Positions 33,600 to 41,850 of a stretch of 64,000 bases of DNA are shown one piece after another (positions within the stretch are counted from its first letter, which is position 1; each line of letters begins with the position of its first letter). The translations under genes and the position numbers were made by a program. The DNA comes from an uncultured Lachnospiraceae bacterium (GTDB taxonomy: Bacteria; Bacillota; Clostridia; Lachnospirales; Lachnospiraceae): the NCBI GenBank assembly GCA_910584205.1, contig CAJUAA010000018.1, positions 10,452 through 74,451 of the forward strand, read 5' to 3'. Below the pieces are notes generated by a model. That model was not told the DNA's origin. It saw nothing but the letters and a program-made list of their open reading frames with translations, and searched no databases.

Positions 33600-33620
33600 C
33601 AAATCCGCTCCTTCTGCACG

Positions 33621-35711
33621 TCATCCGGGTGCTGGTCCGTACAGATGGTTTTCCGTACGGATCTTCACTCCCTTATCCCCGTCCCGTATGACGATATGCA
33701 CCTCATACCGGTCATCCAGCGGATAGCTGAGCTTTGGGATCATAAACCTGACCTGATCCGTATCCGCCAGCCCGGTATCGTACAGCATGGAGTACAGGCC
33801 GTCCTCGTCCTGCTGCTGCCAGGTTCCCTGATACATCCGGCGCTTGCCGCTCTCCACGCTTTCCATCCAGAGAAACACGCTCCTGCCCTCCAGCTCCTCC
33901 GGAGGCAGGTTCACCGTCGCCTCAAACACATCATACCGCTCGTTTTCCGCTGTATACGTGCGGTCCAGGGAAGCGGTAAGCTCATCATTGTCTTTCAGCC
34001 CGGACATTTTGTAATTCAGGGCGAACAGATCAAAGTTCCCGATCTGATTGACCTTGGAATACGTGATGAAGATCCCGTCGTAGGTATCCTGCAGGTGCAG
34101 CATAATATGCTCCAGAAGCGTATTGGAGATCAATACCGCCCGGTCGCTCTGATAGAGAGAAGTCAGAAGGCTTCTCTGCTCATACGCCGCCAGATTGGAT
34201 ACCACCTGCGGCGATTCCGTCTCCCAGCCGCCCAGTGCAAAAACATTCGTCAGATAGCCGTCCGGCAACTTTTCAAATATGGAATACGCCAGTTCCATAC
34301 CGTTGCCGGTAAACGGGTCCAGGGCATAATATATCTTCTTCTCCCTGCTGATGGTATCATACAGGGAACGGAACGCCGCGCTCGGTTCCGAATCCTGCAC
34401 AGGCGGCTGAAAAGCCGGCGTCACCAGCATCCGGAAGCAAATGCATACTACAGACGCCATAGCCACCGCTCCTGCGGCCAGCGCCCTTCTTCCCGTCAGC
34501 CGGCCCTCCCAGGATTCGGCGATCTCTTCCTCCGCCGCAAACCATACAAAGATCACAAAGCTGAGCAGGCACGCCGTCACCACAATGGGCAGCACCCGAT
34601 AAATCGCGATAAAATACAGATAGATGCCAAGAAGTGCCGCGTATGGATATCCCACCGGGAGCCGGTTTTTCCTTTTTGTCATAGTTGATAAAGGGAACAG
34701 CCACAGGACGGTCACCAGCGCTCCCAGCAGAAACAGCGGCTTTTTGGCAAGGATCACAAGATAATCCAGCAGATATTCCCACTGGAACGGCCTTGCCCTC
34801 CGAAAATCCGTGATCGTCCGGAAGGTCTCCTCCGTATACCGGTCATAATCCGCAATCAGCCAGTTCTGCAGGTTGATGCAGTCCGTCCGCGTAAGGCCCA
34901 TGGCTTCGTATTCCGCCTGGTACTCGTCCCATTCCGGCACGCCGTAGTCCAGCAGCTGCTGACGCGCCCTGTCGTATTCCCGGTAATGGGCCTCCGGGCT
35001 TCCCGGCGTATACACAAGCAGGTTTTCCAGAAAAATGCTGCCGAATACAAGGGCAAACGCCAGCATGCAGGGCGCGCAGTCCCAGAGCAGGAACCGCTTC
35101 AGGTCCCGGTCCTTCCACAGGCTCTGCAGGCGCGGCAGCCAGAGGCCGAACGCCATGAGCGTAACCATTCCAAAGGCATGGAACCGAATCCAGCTGCCCA
35201 GAAGAAGCAGCAGGATGCCCGCGGCCATGCCCGGACAACCACCCGCTTTCTTACGTTTCCTGTCATCCATTCCGGCAAACAGCAGCACATAGCCCGCCGC
35301 CGTTACCGCCGCCGCCGTCTTCGTATACTGCAGCTCCACATACAGCGGCTGCACACATGCCAGCACCAGCGCCATGGAAAGGAGCATTCCCGTGCGTTTC
35401 GCGCGCCGAATCCAGACCGCGCCCACAAAGGTCAGAGAAAGAAAGATCAGTCCGTACATGACCAGCGTATACCAGTTCAGATTCGGAACAGCTGAATAAA
35501 ACAGCTTCAGAAGCCACCCGAAGCCGCTGTGGATATAGATAAAATACTGCGTATACTTCCCATATCCTCCCGATGCGATCGCAGCCAGTGAAAATTCATC
35601 GTTCGATCCGTAAAACGGATGCAGAAAAAGAACCGCATACGCAACCATCAGCATATGGAATACTGTAAACAGACACTGCATCTGCCTGACCGTTATCTCT
35701 TTTTTCTTCAC
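33621..35711 (-). CDS. Large polytopic membrane protein, possible glycosyltransferase-like
   Basis: A 696-residue protein of unknown function. I place the start at a GTG (35711) because AAGGA stands seven bases upstream and the frame then begins KKKEITVRQMQCLFTVFHM, directly before helix 1; the longer frame has no ribosome site. About 11-12 helices fill residues 10-430, with the motif HPFYGSNDEFSLAAIASGGYG between helices 1 and 2 (acidic residues outside the membrane as in GT-C enzymes). A soluble extracytoplasmic domain of some 250 residues follows, rich in beta strands. The layout matches GT-C-type glycosyltransferases or glycan-processing membrane proteins, but no signature is decisive. 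Confidence 0.6.
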   Translation of the reverse strand: MKKKEITVRQMQCLFTVFHMLMVAYAVLFLHPFYGSNDEFSLAAIASGGYGKYTQYFIYIHSGFGWLLKLFYSAVPNLNWYTLVMYGLIFLSLTFVGAVWIRRAKRTGMLLSMALVLACVQPLYVELQYTKTAAAVTAAGYVLLFAGMDDRKRKKAGGCPGMAAGILLLLLGSWIRFHAFGMVTLMAFGLWLPRLQSLWKDRDLKRFLLWDCAPCMLAFALVFGSIFLENLLVYTPGSPEAHYREYDRARQQLLDYGVPEWDEYQAEYEAMGLTRTDCINLQNWLIADYDRYTEETFRTITDFRRARPFQWEYLLDYLVILAKKPLFLLGALVTVLWLFPLSTMTKRKNRLPVGYPYAALLGIYLYFIAIYRVLPIVVTACLLSFVIFVWFAAEEEIAESWEGRLTGRRALAAGAVAMASVVCICFRMLVTPAFQPPVQDSEPSAAFRSLYDTISREKKIYYALDPFTGNGMELAYSIFEKLPDGYLTNVFALGGWETESPQVVSNLAAYEQRSLLTSLYQSDRAVLISNTLLEHIMLHLQDTYDGIFITYSKVNQIGNFDLFALNYKMSGLKDNDELTASLDRTYTAENERYDVFEATVNLPPEELEGRSVFLWMESVESGKRRMYQGTWQQQDEDGLYSMLYDTGLADTDQVRFMIPKLSYPLDDRYEVHIVIRDGDKGVKIRTENHLYGPAPG

Positions 35712-35779
35712 CTTACATTCCTTCCTGTCCCGTGTTCTTCCTGCCGTTCGTTTCACGGCTGCCGGTAAAACGGAAAAGG

Positions 35780-35854
35780 GGATGCCGCAAAAGGCGGCTC
35801 CCGCCCTCCGTATTGGTTCTGTCCGGAAGACGGGAGACGCGTTTTACGGCATCC
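35780..35854 (-). terminator. Long imperfect hairpin after ilvC
   Basis: Minus strand GGATGCCG ... CGGCATCC form the outer 8-bp stem (35847-35854 and 35780-35787); inside, AAAACGCG / CGCCTTTT and CTCCCG / CGGGAG continue the pairing with mismatches. CCCCTTTTCCGTTTT follows. Likely the ilvNC terminator, although the stem is longer than usual. Confidence 0.55.
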
Positions 35855-35868
35855 TCTCCCCACAGCCT

Positions 35869-36885
35869 TTAGTTATCCAGTAATTTATCCTCGCCGTTCC
35901 AGCTGTACAGCTTCCGGATCTCTTTTCCAACCTTCTCTGACGGATGCTCCGCAGCCAGCTTTCTCATGGCCTTGAAATGAGCCTGTCCGCCTGCTGCGGA
36001 CATATCCAGAAGAAACTCTTTTGCAAAAGAACCGTCCTGAATATCTTTCAGGATTTTCTTCATGGTCGCCTTGGTCTCTTCCGTAATCAGCTTCGGCCCG
36101 GTAATATAATCTCCGTATTCCGCCGTATTGGAGATGGAATATCTCATTCCCTCGAAGCCGGACTGGTAGATCAGGTCCACGATCAGCTTCATCTCATGGA
36201 TACACTCAAAATATGCGTTTCTCGGATCGTAGCCCGCCTCGGTCAGCACTTCATAGCCTGTCTGCATCAGCGCACATACACCGCCGCACAGCACTGCCTG
36301 CTCGCCGAACAGGTCGGTCTCGGTCTCCGTGCGGAAGGTCGTCTCCAGAACGCCCGCTCTTGCTCCGCCGATGGCAAGCGCATAGGCCAGAGCCATCTCC
36401 AGCGCCTTGCCGGTCGCGTCCTGATGGACCGCCACCAGACACGGTACGCCCTTTCCTGCCTGATACTCGCTTCTCACCGTATGGCCCGGTCCCTTCGGTG
36501 CGATCATCGTCACATCCACATTCTTCGGCGGTACGATCTGATTGAAATGAATGTTAAAGCCATGGGCGAACATGAGCATGTTGCCCTCCTCCAGGTTCGG
36601 CTCGATATCCTTCTTATACATGGAAGCCTGCAGCTCATCGTTGATCAGAATCATGATGATATCCGCCTTCTTCGCAGCCTCTGCAGCCGTATAGACCTCA
36701 AAGCCCTGCTCCTCCGCGCGCTTCCAGGATCTGCTGCCCTCATAAAGACCAATGATCACATGGCATCCAGACTCCTTTGCGTTCAGCGCATGGGCATGTC
36801 CCTGGCTGCCATAGCCGATGACTGCAATCGTCTTTCCTTCCAGCATGGAAAGGTTACAGTCTTCCTGATAATAAATCTTTGCCAT
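35869..36885 (-). CDS. ilvC: Ketol-acid reductoisomerase
   Basis: Class I ketol-acid reductoisomerase, 338 residues, second step of valine, leucine and isoleucine synthesis (acetolactate to dihydroxyisovalerate, with Mg and NADPH). Rossmann motif GYGSQGHAHALNAKESG at residue 25; acidic metal ligands lie in LFGEQAVLCGGV and the C-terminal knotted domain with YFECIHEMKLIVDLIYQ. Length is normal for the short class. GGAGAG precedes the ATG. Twenty bases after ilvN, one operon. Confidence 0.97.
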   Translation of the reverse strand: MAKIYYQEDCNLSMLEGKTIAVIGYGSQGHAHALNAKESGCHVIIGLYEGSRSWKRAEEQGFEVYTAAEAAKKADIIMILINDELQASMYKKDIEPNLEEGNMLMFAHGFNIHFNQIVPPKNVDVTMIAPKGPGHTVRSEYQAGKGVPCLVAVHQDATGKALEMALAYALAIGGARAGVLETTFRTETETDLFGEQAVLCGGVCALMQTGYEVLTEAGYDPRNAYFECIHEMKLIVDLIYQSGFEGMRYSISNTAEYGDYITGPKLITEETKATMKKILKDIQDGSFAKEFLLDMSAAGGQAHFKAMRKLAAEHPSEKVGKEIRKLYSWNGEDKLLDN

Positions 36886-36905
36886 TGTTTCTCTCCTCCA
36901 TCATC

Positions 36906-37454
36906 CTAAATGTGTTTGCTTTTATATAAATCGTAGTCCACAAGCTTCCCGTCCCCGTTGTGCAGCTTCACATCGGAAGTGCCTCTGGAGAGGCCGGTGA
37001 GGCCGGTACGTGCAAGCTCCAGGATCTCCACATCCTCCAGCATACGGAGGAACGCGTCGATCTTCGTCTGGCTGCCGACCAGCTCGATCACCAGAGAATC
37101 TATGGAAACGTCTACGATCTTTGCCCGGAAAATATCAGCGATCGATATGATGTTCTGGCGGTTTCCCGCATCGCAGAGCACCTTCAGGAGCACCAGCTCC
37201 CTGCATACAGAACTGTCCGGCAGGAGCTTCTTGATGTCCACCACATCCTCCAGCTTGTTCAGCTGCTTCTCGATCTGCTCCAGGATGATCTCATCCCCTC
37301 TCGCCACCACGGTAATCCTCGTAAATTTCGGATCCGCAGTCACGCCTGCGGCAATACTGTCAATATTATAACCACGCCGGGTAAAAAGCCCTGCAACACG
37401 GCTCAGAACACCTGACGAGTTTTCTACAAGAAGTGAAAAAACTACCTTATCCAT
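36906..37454 (-). CDS. ilvN: Acetolactate synthase small (regulatory) subunit
   Basis: Regulatory subunit of acetolactate synthase, 182 residues. The N-terminal ACT domain (VFSLLVENSSGVLSRVAGLFTRRGYNIDSIAAGVT) binds the feedback inhibitor valine; a second ALS small-subunit domain follows (CRELVLLKVLCD...). The catalytic subunit ilvB is not in the window, so the complete synthase needs a gene elsewhere. Transcribed with ilvC from the promoter at 37518-37546; there is no T-box or leader-peptide attenuator in the 64-base leader. Confidence 0.95.
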   Translation of the reverse strand: MDKVVFSLLVENSSGVLSRVAGLFTRRGYNIDSIAAGVTADPKFTRITVVARGDEIILEQIEKQLNKLEDVVDIKKLLPDSSVCRELVLLKVLCDAGNRQNIISIADIFRAKIVDVSIDSLVIELVGSQTKIDAFLRMLEDVEILELARTGLTGLSRGTSDVKLHNGDGKLVDYDLYKSKHI

Positions 37455-37517
37455 CTGTCTCCCCGCTTTCTCCGTTCACTCTGCTCTGGTAAAGCATCAT
37501 TTTGTCAATACCAAAAT

Positions 37518-37546
37518 ATTGTAACAACGAACGCTTCCTTTGTCAA
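37518..37546 (-). promoter_or_regulatory. Promoter of ilvN-ilvC
   Basis: Minus strand perfect TTGACA (37541-37546), 17-bp spacer, TACAAT (37518-37523). A second TTGACA occurs just downstream at about 37502-37507 and could be part of an operator or a second start. Confidence 0.85.
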
Positions 37547-37593
37547 TTCATAATTCCAAAATTCCGGCGCCCAAAGCAGCGGAACATACGTTC

Positions 37594-38466
37594 TTATCCA
37601 AGCCGTTTCCGGATGCACCGGATATATTCCGGCGTAGTTCCGCAGCAGCCTCCGATCAGAGAGGCCCCGCAGTCCCTGAGACGCAGGATCTTTTCGGCAA
37701 ACTCCTCCGCCCCCATGCTGTACACCGCTTCTCCGGTCTCCGTAATTACCGGCATGCCCGCATTGGGCTTCGCCATAATCGGAATCGATACCGTATCCTT
37801 CAGCCGGCGGATGACCGCCTCCAGCTGATCGGGGCCCACCGAACAGTTGACTCCCACCGCCGCCACTCCCATGGCCTCCAGCGCGGCGGCCGCTTCCGTC
37901 ACATTTCCGCCAAAATACAGATTCCCGTCCCCCTCGCAGGTAAAGGAGACCAGAAGCGGAAGATCGCATACCGCGTGGGCCGCGTCGCAGATCACCAGCG
38001 CCTCCTCCAGGGAAAGCAGTGTCTCCGCCACAAGAAGGTCCACGCCCGCACCCGCCAGAAGGCGGATCTGCTCTTTATAGATGTCCATCAGCCCGTCGTA
38101 GGTCATGGGGCCATACGGCTCCAGCGCCTTCCCCGTAGTGGACATGTCGCCGGCTACGAACACACGTTCTCCTGTCTGTTCCACCGTCCGGGACGCCAGC
38201 ATCCGGTTCAGCTCCTCCACCTGATCCTCCAGCCCCATATTGGCCAGAGACATCCGGTTCGCCCCAAAGGTCGGCGCGTACAGGATCTGCGATCCGGCGT
38301 CCGCATATTCCTCCTGAAGCTTCCGGATCACATCCGGATGATCATATACCCACTGCTCTGTACAGACGCCCACCGGCATGCCCATGCTGCGCAGGCAGGA
38401 ACCGGTCCCTCCGTCCAGAAGCACCGTCCCCTTTTCTGTCAATGATCGAAACTCTTTTCCTGTCAT
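37594..38466 (-). CDS. Homocysteine S-methyltransferase family protein
   Basis: Zinc-dependent methyltransferase of the Hcy-binding family (MetH N-terminal / BHMT / MmuM group), 290 residues from the ATG at 38466 (GAGGAG seven bases upstream). The TIM barrel begins with LLDGGTGSCLRSMGMP and has the zinc ligands Cys in GVNCSVGP and the CysCys pair in GGCCGTTPEYIR. It would pass a methyl group to homocysteine to make methionine; lacking cobalamin and folate domains it may use S-methylmethionine or work with a separate corrinoid protein. It stands alone, between ilvN and the SPFH operon. Confidence 0.88.
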   Translation of the reverse strand: MTGKEFRSLTEKGTVLLDGGTGSCLRSMGMPVGVCTEQWVYDHPDVIRKLQEEYADAGSQILYAPTFGANRMSLANMGLEDQVEELNRMLASRTVEQTGERVFVAGDMSTTGKALEPYGPMTYDGLMDIYKEQIRLLAGAGVDLLVAETLLSLEEALVICDAAHAVCDLPLLVSFTCEGDGNLYFGGNVTEAAAALEAMGVAAVGVNCSVGPDQLEAVIRRLKDTVSIPIMAKPNAGMPVITETGEAVYSMGAEEFAEKILRLRDCGASLIGGCCGTTPEYIRCIRKRLG

Positions 38467-38611
38467 GCTTTTTCTCCTCATTCTGTTGAAACGGCGGTTG
38501 GAAGCCGCCCGTATACGCGTCCTGTTCTCCACAAAGAGACGCCGCTTTAAGCAGTATAGCACATCCTGTTCTCTGAAACAACCGTCCTGACCGCATCTTC
38601 CTCTTCCATCA

Positions 38612-38640
38612 TTGCATATTTGCTTCCTTTTCTATATAAT
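38612..38640 (+). promoter_or_regulatory. Promoter of the SPFH / zinc-ribbon / TPM operon
   Basis: TTGCAT (38612-38617), 17-bp spacer, TATAAT (38635-38640), 36 bp before the ATG. It looks like a vegetative sigma-A promoter; no sigma-W-like TGAAAC ... CGTA pair is seen. Confidence 0.75.
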
Positions 38641-38675
38641 GGATACAGCGAAACAGATACGGAGGAATAAACATC

Positions 38676-39926
38676 ATGGGAATTATAAAAGCAGCAGGAA
38701 ACGCCGTCGGAGGCGCACTGGCAGATTCATGGCTCGAGGTATACGAAGCCGCTGACCTGGGCGAACAGGTCGTCTTCACCCGGGGCGTGAACATCCGTCA
38801 GGGCCAGAACCGGAAAAGCACTAAGGACACGGTATCCAACGGTTCCATCATCCATGTGGCCCCGGGCCAGTTTATGATGCTGGTGGATGGGGGGAAGGTG
38901 GTCGATTACACCGCGGAGGAAGGATACTACGAAGTGAAGGATTCCTCCCTTCCGTCCGTCTTCAACGGACAGTTCGGAGAATCTTTAAAAGAATCTTTCA
39001 ACCGGATCCGTTTCGGCGGACAGACGCCGCTGAAGCAGAAAGTCTTCTTTCTCAATCTCCAGGAGATCAAGGGAATCAAGTTCGGCACCCGCAACCCGGT
39101 CAATTATTTTGACAATTTCTACAACGCGGAGCTGTTTCTCCGGGCCCACGGAACCTATTCCATCAAGATCACCGACCCCCTGAAATTTTACGCGGAGGTC
39201 ATTCCAAAGGACCTGGACCATGTAACCATCGGCAAAATCAACGAGCAGTATCTCAATGAATTTCTGGAGGCGCTCCAGTCCGCCCTGAACCAGATGTCCG
39301 CAGACGGCATGCGCATCTCCCATGTCACGTCCAAAAGCCGGGAACTGGGCCGATATATGGCCGATGTGCTGGACGAGGACTGGAACCGTACCAGAGGCAT
39401 GGAAATCCAGGCGGTCGGCATCGCCAGCGTAACCTACGATGAAGAATCCCGGGAACTGATCCACATGCGCAATCAGGGCGCCATGCTGGGAGATCCCGCC
39501 GTCAGAGAAGGCTATGTGCAGGGCGCCGTCGCCAGGGGCATGGAAGCGGCAGGCTCCAACAGTTCCGGCTCCATGACCGGCTTTCTGGGCATGGCTGCCG
39601 GGCTGCAGGCCGCCGGCGGCTTCACGAATACCGCCTCTCAGACGAACCTCACGCAGATGCAGCAGGCACAGGAAGTAAAACCCGCGCCCTCCGCTGACAG
39701 CTGGACCTGCTCCTGCGGCGCGGTCAACACCGGAAACTTCTGTCAGAACTGCGGCAGCAAAAAACCGCTCCCCGACACCTGGACCTGCTCCTGCGGCGCG
39801 GTCAACACCGGAAATTTCTGCCAGAACTGCGGCAGTAAAAAACCTGTTGCCGACAGCTGGACCTGCTCCTGCGGTATGATCAACACCGGAAACTTCTGTC
39901 AGAACTGCGGCAGCAGGCGTTCCTGA
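38676..39926 (+). CDS. SPFH/Band-7 domain protein with three C-terminal zinc ribbons (YdjI-like)
   Basis: A 416-residue protein of the SPFH domain / virion-core-like family, relative of B. subtilis YdjI. The SPFH part covers about residues 25-290 (GQFMMLVDGGKVVDYTAEEGYYEV, VTYDEESRELIHMRNQGAMLGDP). It ends with three near-identical 26-residue zinc-ribbon units beginning at residues 343, 369 and 395, each WTCSCGxxNTGNFCQNCGS with four Cys. Family proteins normally have one such ribbon. No membrane helix; it probably assembles on the membrane or on a partner. Starts an operon with a second zinc-ribbon protein and a TPM-domain protein, the same trio as Bacillus ydjI-ydjG-ydjH, linked to envelope stress. 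Confidence 0.87.
   Translation: MGIIKAAGNAVGGALADSWLEVYEAADLGEQVVFTRGVNIRQGQNRKSTKDTVSNGSIIHVAPGQFMMLVDGGKVVDYTAEEGYYEVKDSSLPSVFNGQFGESLKESFNRIRFGGQTPLKQKVFFLNLQEIKGIKFGTRNPVNYFDNFYNAELFLRAHGTYSIKITDPLKFYAEVIPKDLDHVTIGKINEQYLNEFLEALQSALNQMSADGMRISHVTSKSRELGRYMADVLDEDWNRTRGMEIQAVGIASVTYDEESRELIHMRNQGAMLGDPAVREGYVQGAVARGMEAAGSNSSGSMTGFLGMAAGLQAAGGFTNTASQTNLTQMQQAQEVKPAPSADSWTCSCGAVNTGNFCQNCGSKKPLPDTWTCSCGAVNTGNFCQNCGSKKPVADSWTCSCGMINTGNFCQNCGSRRS
39702..39923 (+). repeat. Three tandem 78-bp zinc-ribbon coding repeats
   Basis: Three units with a 78-bp period, beginning at 39702, 39780 and 39858, nearly identical at DNA level (mostly third-position changes). The high identity points to recent amplification and possible copy-number variation between strains. 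Confidence 0.88.
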
Positions 39927-39946
39927 CCCGGGCAGGAGGCAACAGC

Positions 39947-40984
39947 ATGTCAGCACTTACATACAAATGTCCCAACTGCGGCGGTTCCATGGTCTTTGAT
40001 CCAAAGCAGCAGTGCTTCTCCTGCGAATACTGCCTGTCCGCCTTTCGCAGAGAGGAACTGGAGCCGCCCCAATCGGACCAGTCAGACGAAACGAACGAAT
40101 CAGGCCAGGCGGACCAGGCGCTGCTCTATACCTGTCCCGCCTGCGGCGCCGCCATTGCCATGGACCAGACGACGGCGGCCGGTTTCTGCTACTACTGCCA
40201 CAATCCCGTCGTCCTGTCCGGGAAACTGTCCGACCGGCAGGCGCCGTCCCTGGTCCTTCCCTTTCAGATTTCCAGAGAAGCGGCAGAGGAACGGTTCCTC
40301 TCCTGGATCGGGCATAAAAAATACATCCCTCCGGCTTTTTTCTCCCGAACACAGCTGGAAAAGCTGTCCGGCGTCTATTTTCCCTACTGGACCTGCAGCT
40401 GCACCATGGAAGGAACCCTCTCCGGCACCGCAACGGATCTCCGGGTCTGGCGGACCGGCGATACCGAATATACAGAGACAAAAACCTATTCCATCCAACG
40501 GTCCGGCAGGATCACGCTGTCCGACCTGTCCAGAAACGCCCTGCAGAAAGCCCAGGTACGGATGCTTGAGGGCATCCTTCCCTTTGATTTGACCAAAGCG
40601 GAGCGCTTCCATCCCGGATATCTGTCCGGATTTCAGGCGGAGGTAAAGGATATGGAACGGGAAACCTTTGAATCCGAGGTCCGGGAGGAAGCGGAAAGCC
40701 ATGCGAAAAAGCTCCTGATGGATACCGTTGCCGGGCACGGCCGGTTTTCCGTGGAAAATTTTCATACAGCGGAACAAAGCAGCGTCTGGCAGTATGTGCT
40801 GCTGCCCGTGTGGATCCTGACCTACCGGAAAAACGAGGAGCTGTATTATTTTGCCATGAACGGCCAGACCGGCGAGATCTGCGGGCGCCTCCCCATCGAC
40901 TACGCCAGACTTGCGGCCGCCTGCATCGGGATCTTTGCCGCAGTCACCGCAGCATTTACTTTGGCGGGAGGTCTTCTTTTATGA
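39947..40984 (+). CDS. TFIIB-type zinc-ribbon membrane protein (YdjG-like)
   Basis: A 345-residue protein with two N-terminal zinc ribbons, CPNCGGSMVFDPKQQCFSCEYC (residues 8-29) and CPACGAAIAMD...CYYC (about 63-86), separated by an Asp/Glu/Gln-rich linker, a middle globular region with YWTCSCTMEGT, and a single C-terminal membrane helix (AAACIGIFAAVTAAFTLAGGLLL). It resembles B. subtilis YdjG. Twenty bases after the SPFH gene; its stop overlaps the TPM gene start by four bases. Likely a tail-anchored partner of the SPFH protein at the membrane. Confidence 0.82.
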   Translation: MSALTYKCPNCGGSMVFDPKQQCFSCEYCLSAFRREELEPPQSDQSDETNESGQADQALLYTCPACGAAIAMDQTTAAGFCYYCHNPVVLSGKLSDRQAPSLVLPFQISREAAEERFLSWIGHKKYIPPAFFSRTQLEKLSGVYFPYWTCSCTMEGTLSGTATDLRVWRTGDTEYTETKTYSIQRSGRITLSDLSRNALQKAQVRMLEGILPFDLTKAERFHPGYLSGFQAEVKDMERETFESEVREEAESHAKKLLMDTVAGHGRFSVENFHTAEQSSVWQYVLLPVWILTYRKNEELYYFAMNGQTGEICGRLPIDYARLAAACIGIFAAVTAAFTLAGGLLL

Positions 40985-41823
40985 TTGATAAAAAAATAAC
41001 GATCCTGCGGACCGCCGTTCTTCTTCTGTTGCTCTGCTTTTCTTTCACCGGAAGCGTCCGGGCTGACGCTCCTTCCCGGGTCTTTGACGTCGCCGGCCTG
41101 TTTTCCGAAGAAGAAAAGGAACGGCTGGAAGAAGCCATCCGGGACTTTCAGGAGGACACCGGTATGGACTGCGCCGTCGTCACCACAGACGACACCGGCG
41201 GAAGCTCTTCCCGGAAGTACGCAGACGATTTTTACGAAACACAGAACATCGGCGCCGGCGGTTCTCACGACGGCATGCTCTATTTGATCGATCTGTTTCA
41301 TGGGGAAATCTACATCTCCACGGAAGGGGAGATGCTGCGGTATCTGACCGATGACCGCCTGGACCTGATCCTGGATCACGCCTATGAAGACGCTTCGGAG
41401 GGGAACTATGCCGCAAGCGCACATACGGTCATTGCGGACTCCCGGGCGTTCTTTCTGGAGGGAATTCCGGACGGCCAGTACAACTATTCCGAGGAAACCG
41501 GACGGCGGGACCCTTACGCCCGGAAAACCTTCCCCTTCACGGCGCTGCTGCTGGGAATGCTGGCGGGCGCGGGCGCGGCTCTTGTAACCTTTTTCTCCGT
41601 AAAAAGCCGCTACCGTCTCACCAGAGAGACCTATCGCTATCCTCTGTCCGAAAAAGGCCGGCTTACGCTGAGCCGCTCCGAGGACCGGCTGGTAAACCAG
41701 TTCGTCACCCACCGGAGAATCCCGAAAAACCCGCCCTCCTCCGGCAGCAGCTCCAGAGGGCGTACCACCACCCACCGCTCCGGCAGCGGGCGCACCCACG
41801 GCGGGCGGGGCCGCAGGCTGTAG
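40981..41823 (+). CDS. TPM-domain (YgcG-family) protein, YdjH-like
   Basis: A 280-residue exported and anchored protein: signal peptide (ITILRTAVLLLLLCFSFTGSVRA), a TPM domain (about residues 35-165, VFDVAGLFSEEEKERLEEAIRDFQEDTGMDCAVVTTDD...), a membrane helix near 185-205, then a cytoplasmic low-complexity Ser/Arg/Gly/Thr tail. I chose the ATG at 40981 since it overlaps the preceding stop (ATGA) and gives a proper signal peptide; a longer in-frame form lies inside the zinc-ribbon gene. TPM domains are linked to membrane-complex quality control. Third gene of the operon. Confidence 0.86.
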   Translation: MIDKKITILRTAVLLLLLCFSFTGSVRADAPSRVFDVAGLFSEEEKERLEEAIRDFQEDTGMDCAVVTTDDTGGSSSRKYADDFYETQNIGAGGSHDGMLYLIDLFHGEIYISTEGEMLRYLTDDRLDLILDHAYEDASEGNYAASAHTVIADSRAFFLEGIPDGQYNYSEETGRRDPYARKTFPFTALLLGMLAGAGAALVTFFSVKSRYRLTRETYRYPLSEKGRLTLSRSEDRLVNQFVTHRRIPKNPPSSGSSSRGRTTTHRSGSGRTHGGRGRRL

Positions 41824-41847
41824 GCCCCGCCCCGCCTCCGCGGAGGC
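41804..41847. repeat. GC-rich inverted repeats between convergent genes
   Basis: GGCGGGGCC / GGCCCCGCC (9 bp, loop 10) spans the TPM stop codon, and directly after it GCCTCCGCGGAGGC is a perfect 14-bp palindrome. They fill the 27-bp gap between the convergent TPM and gpsA genes. No T-run follows on either side, so termination is possible but unproven. Confidence 0.5.
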
Positions 41848-41850
41848 CTA

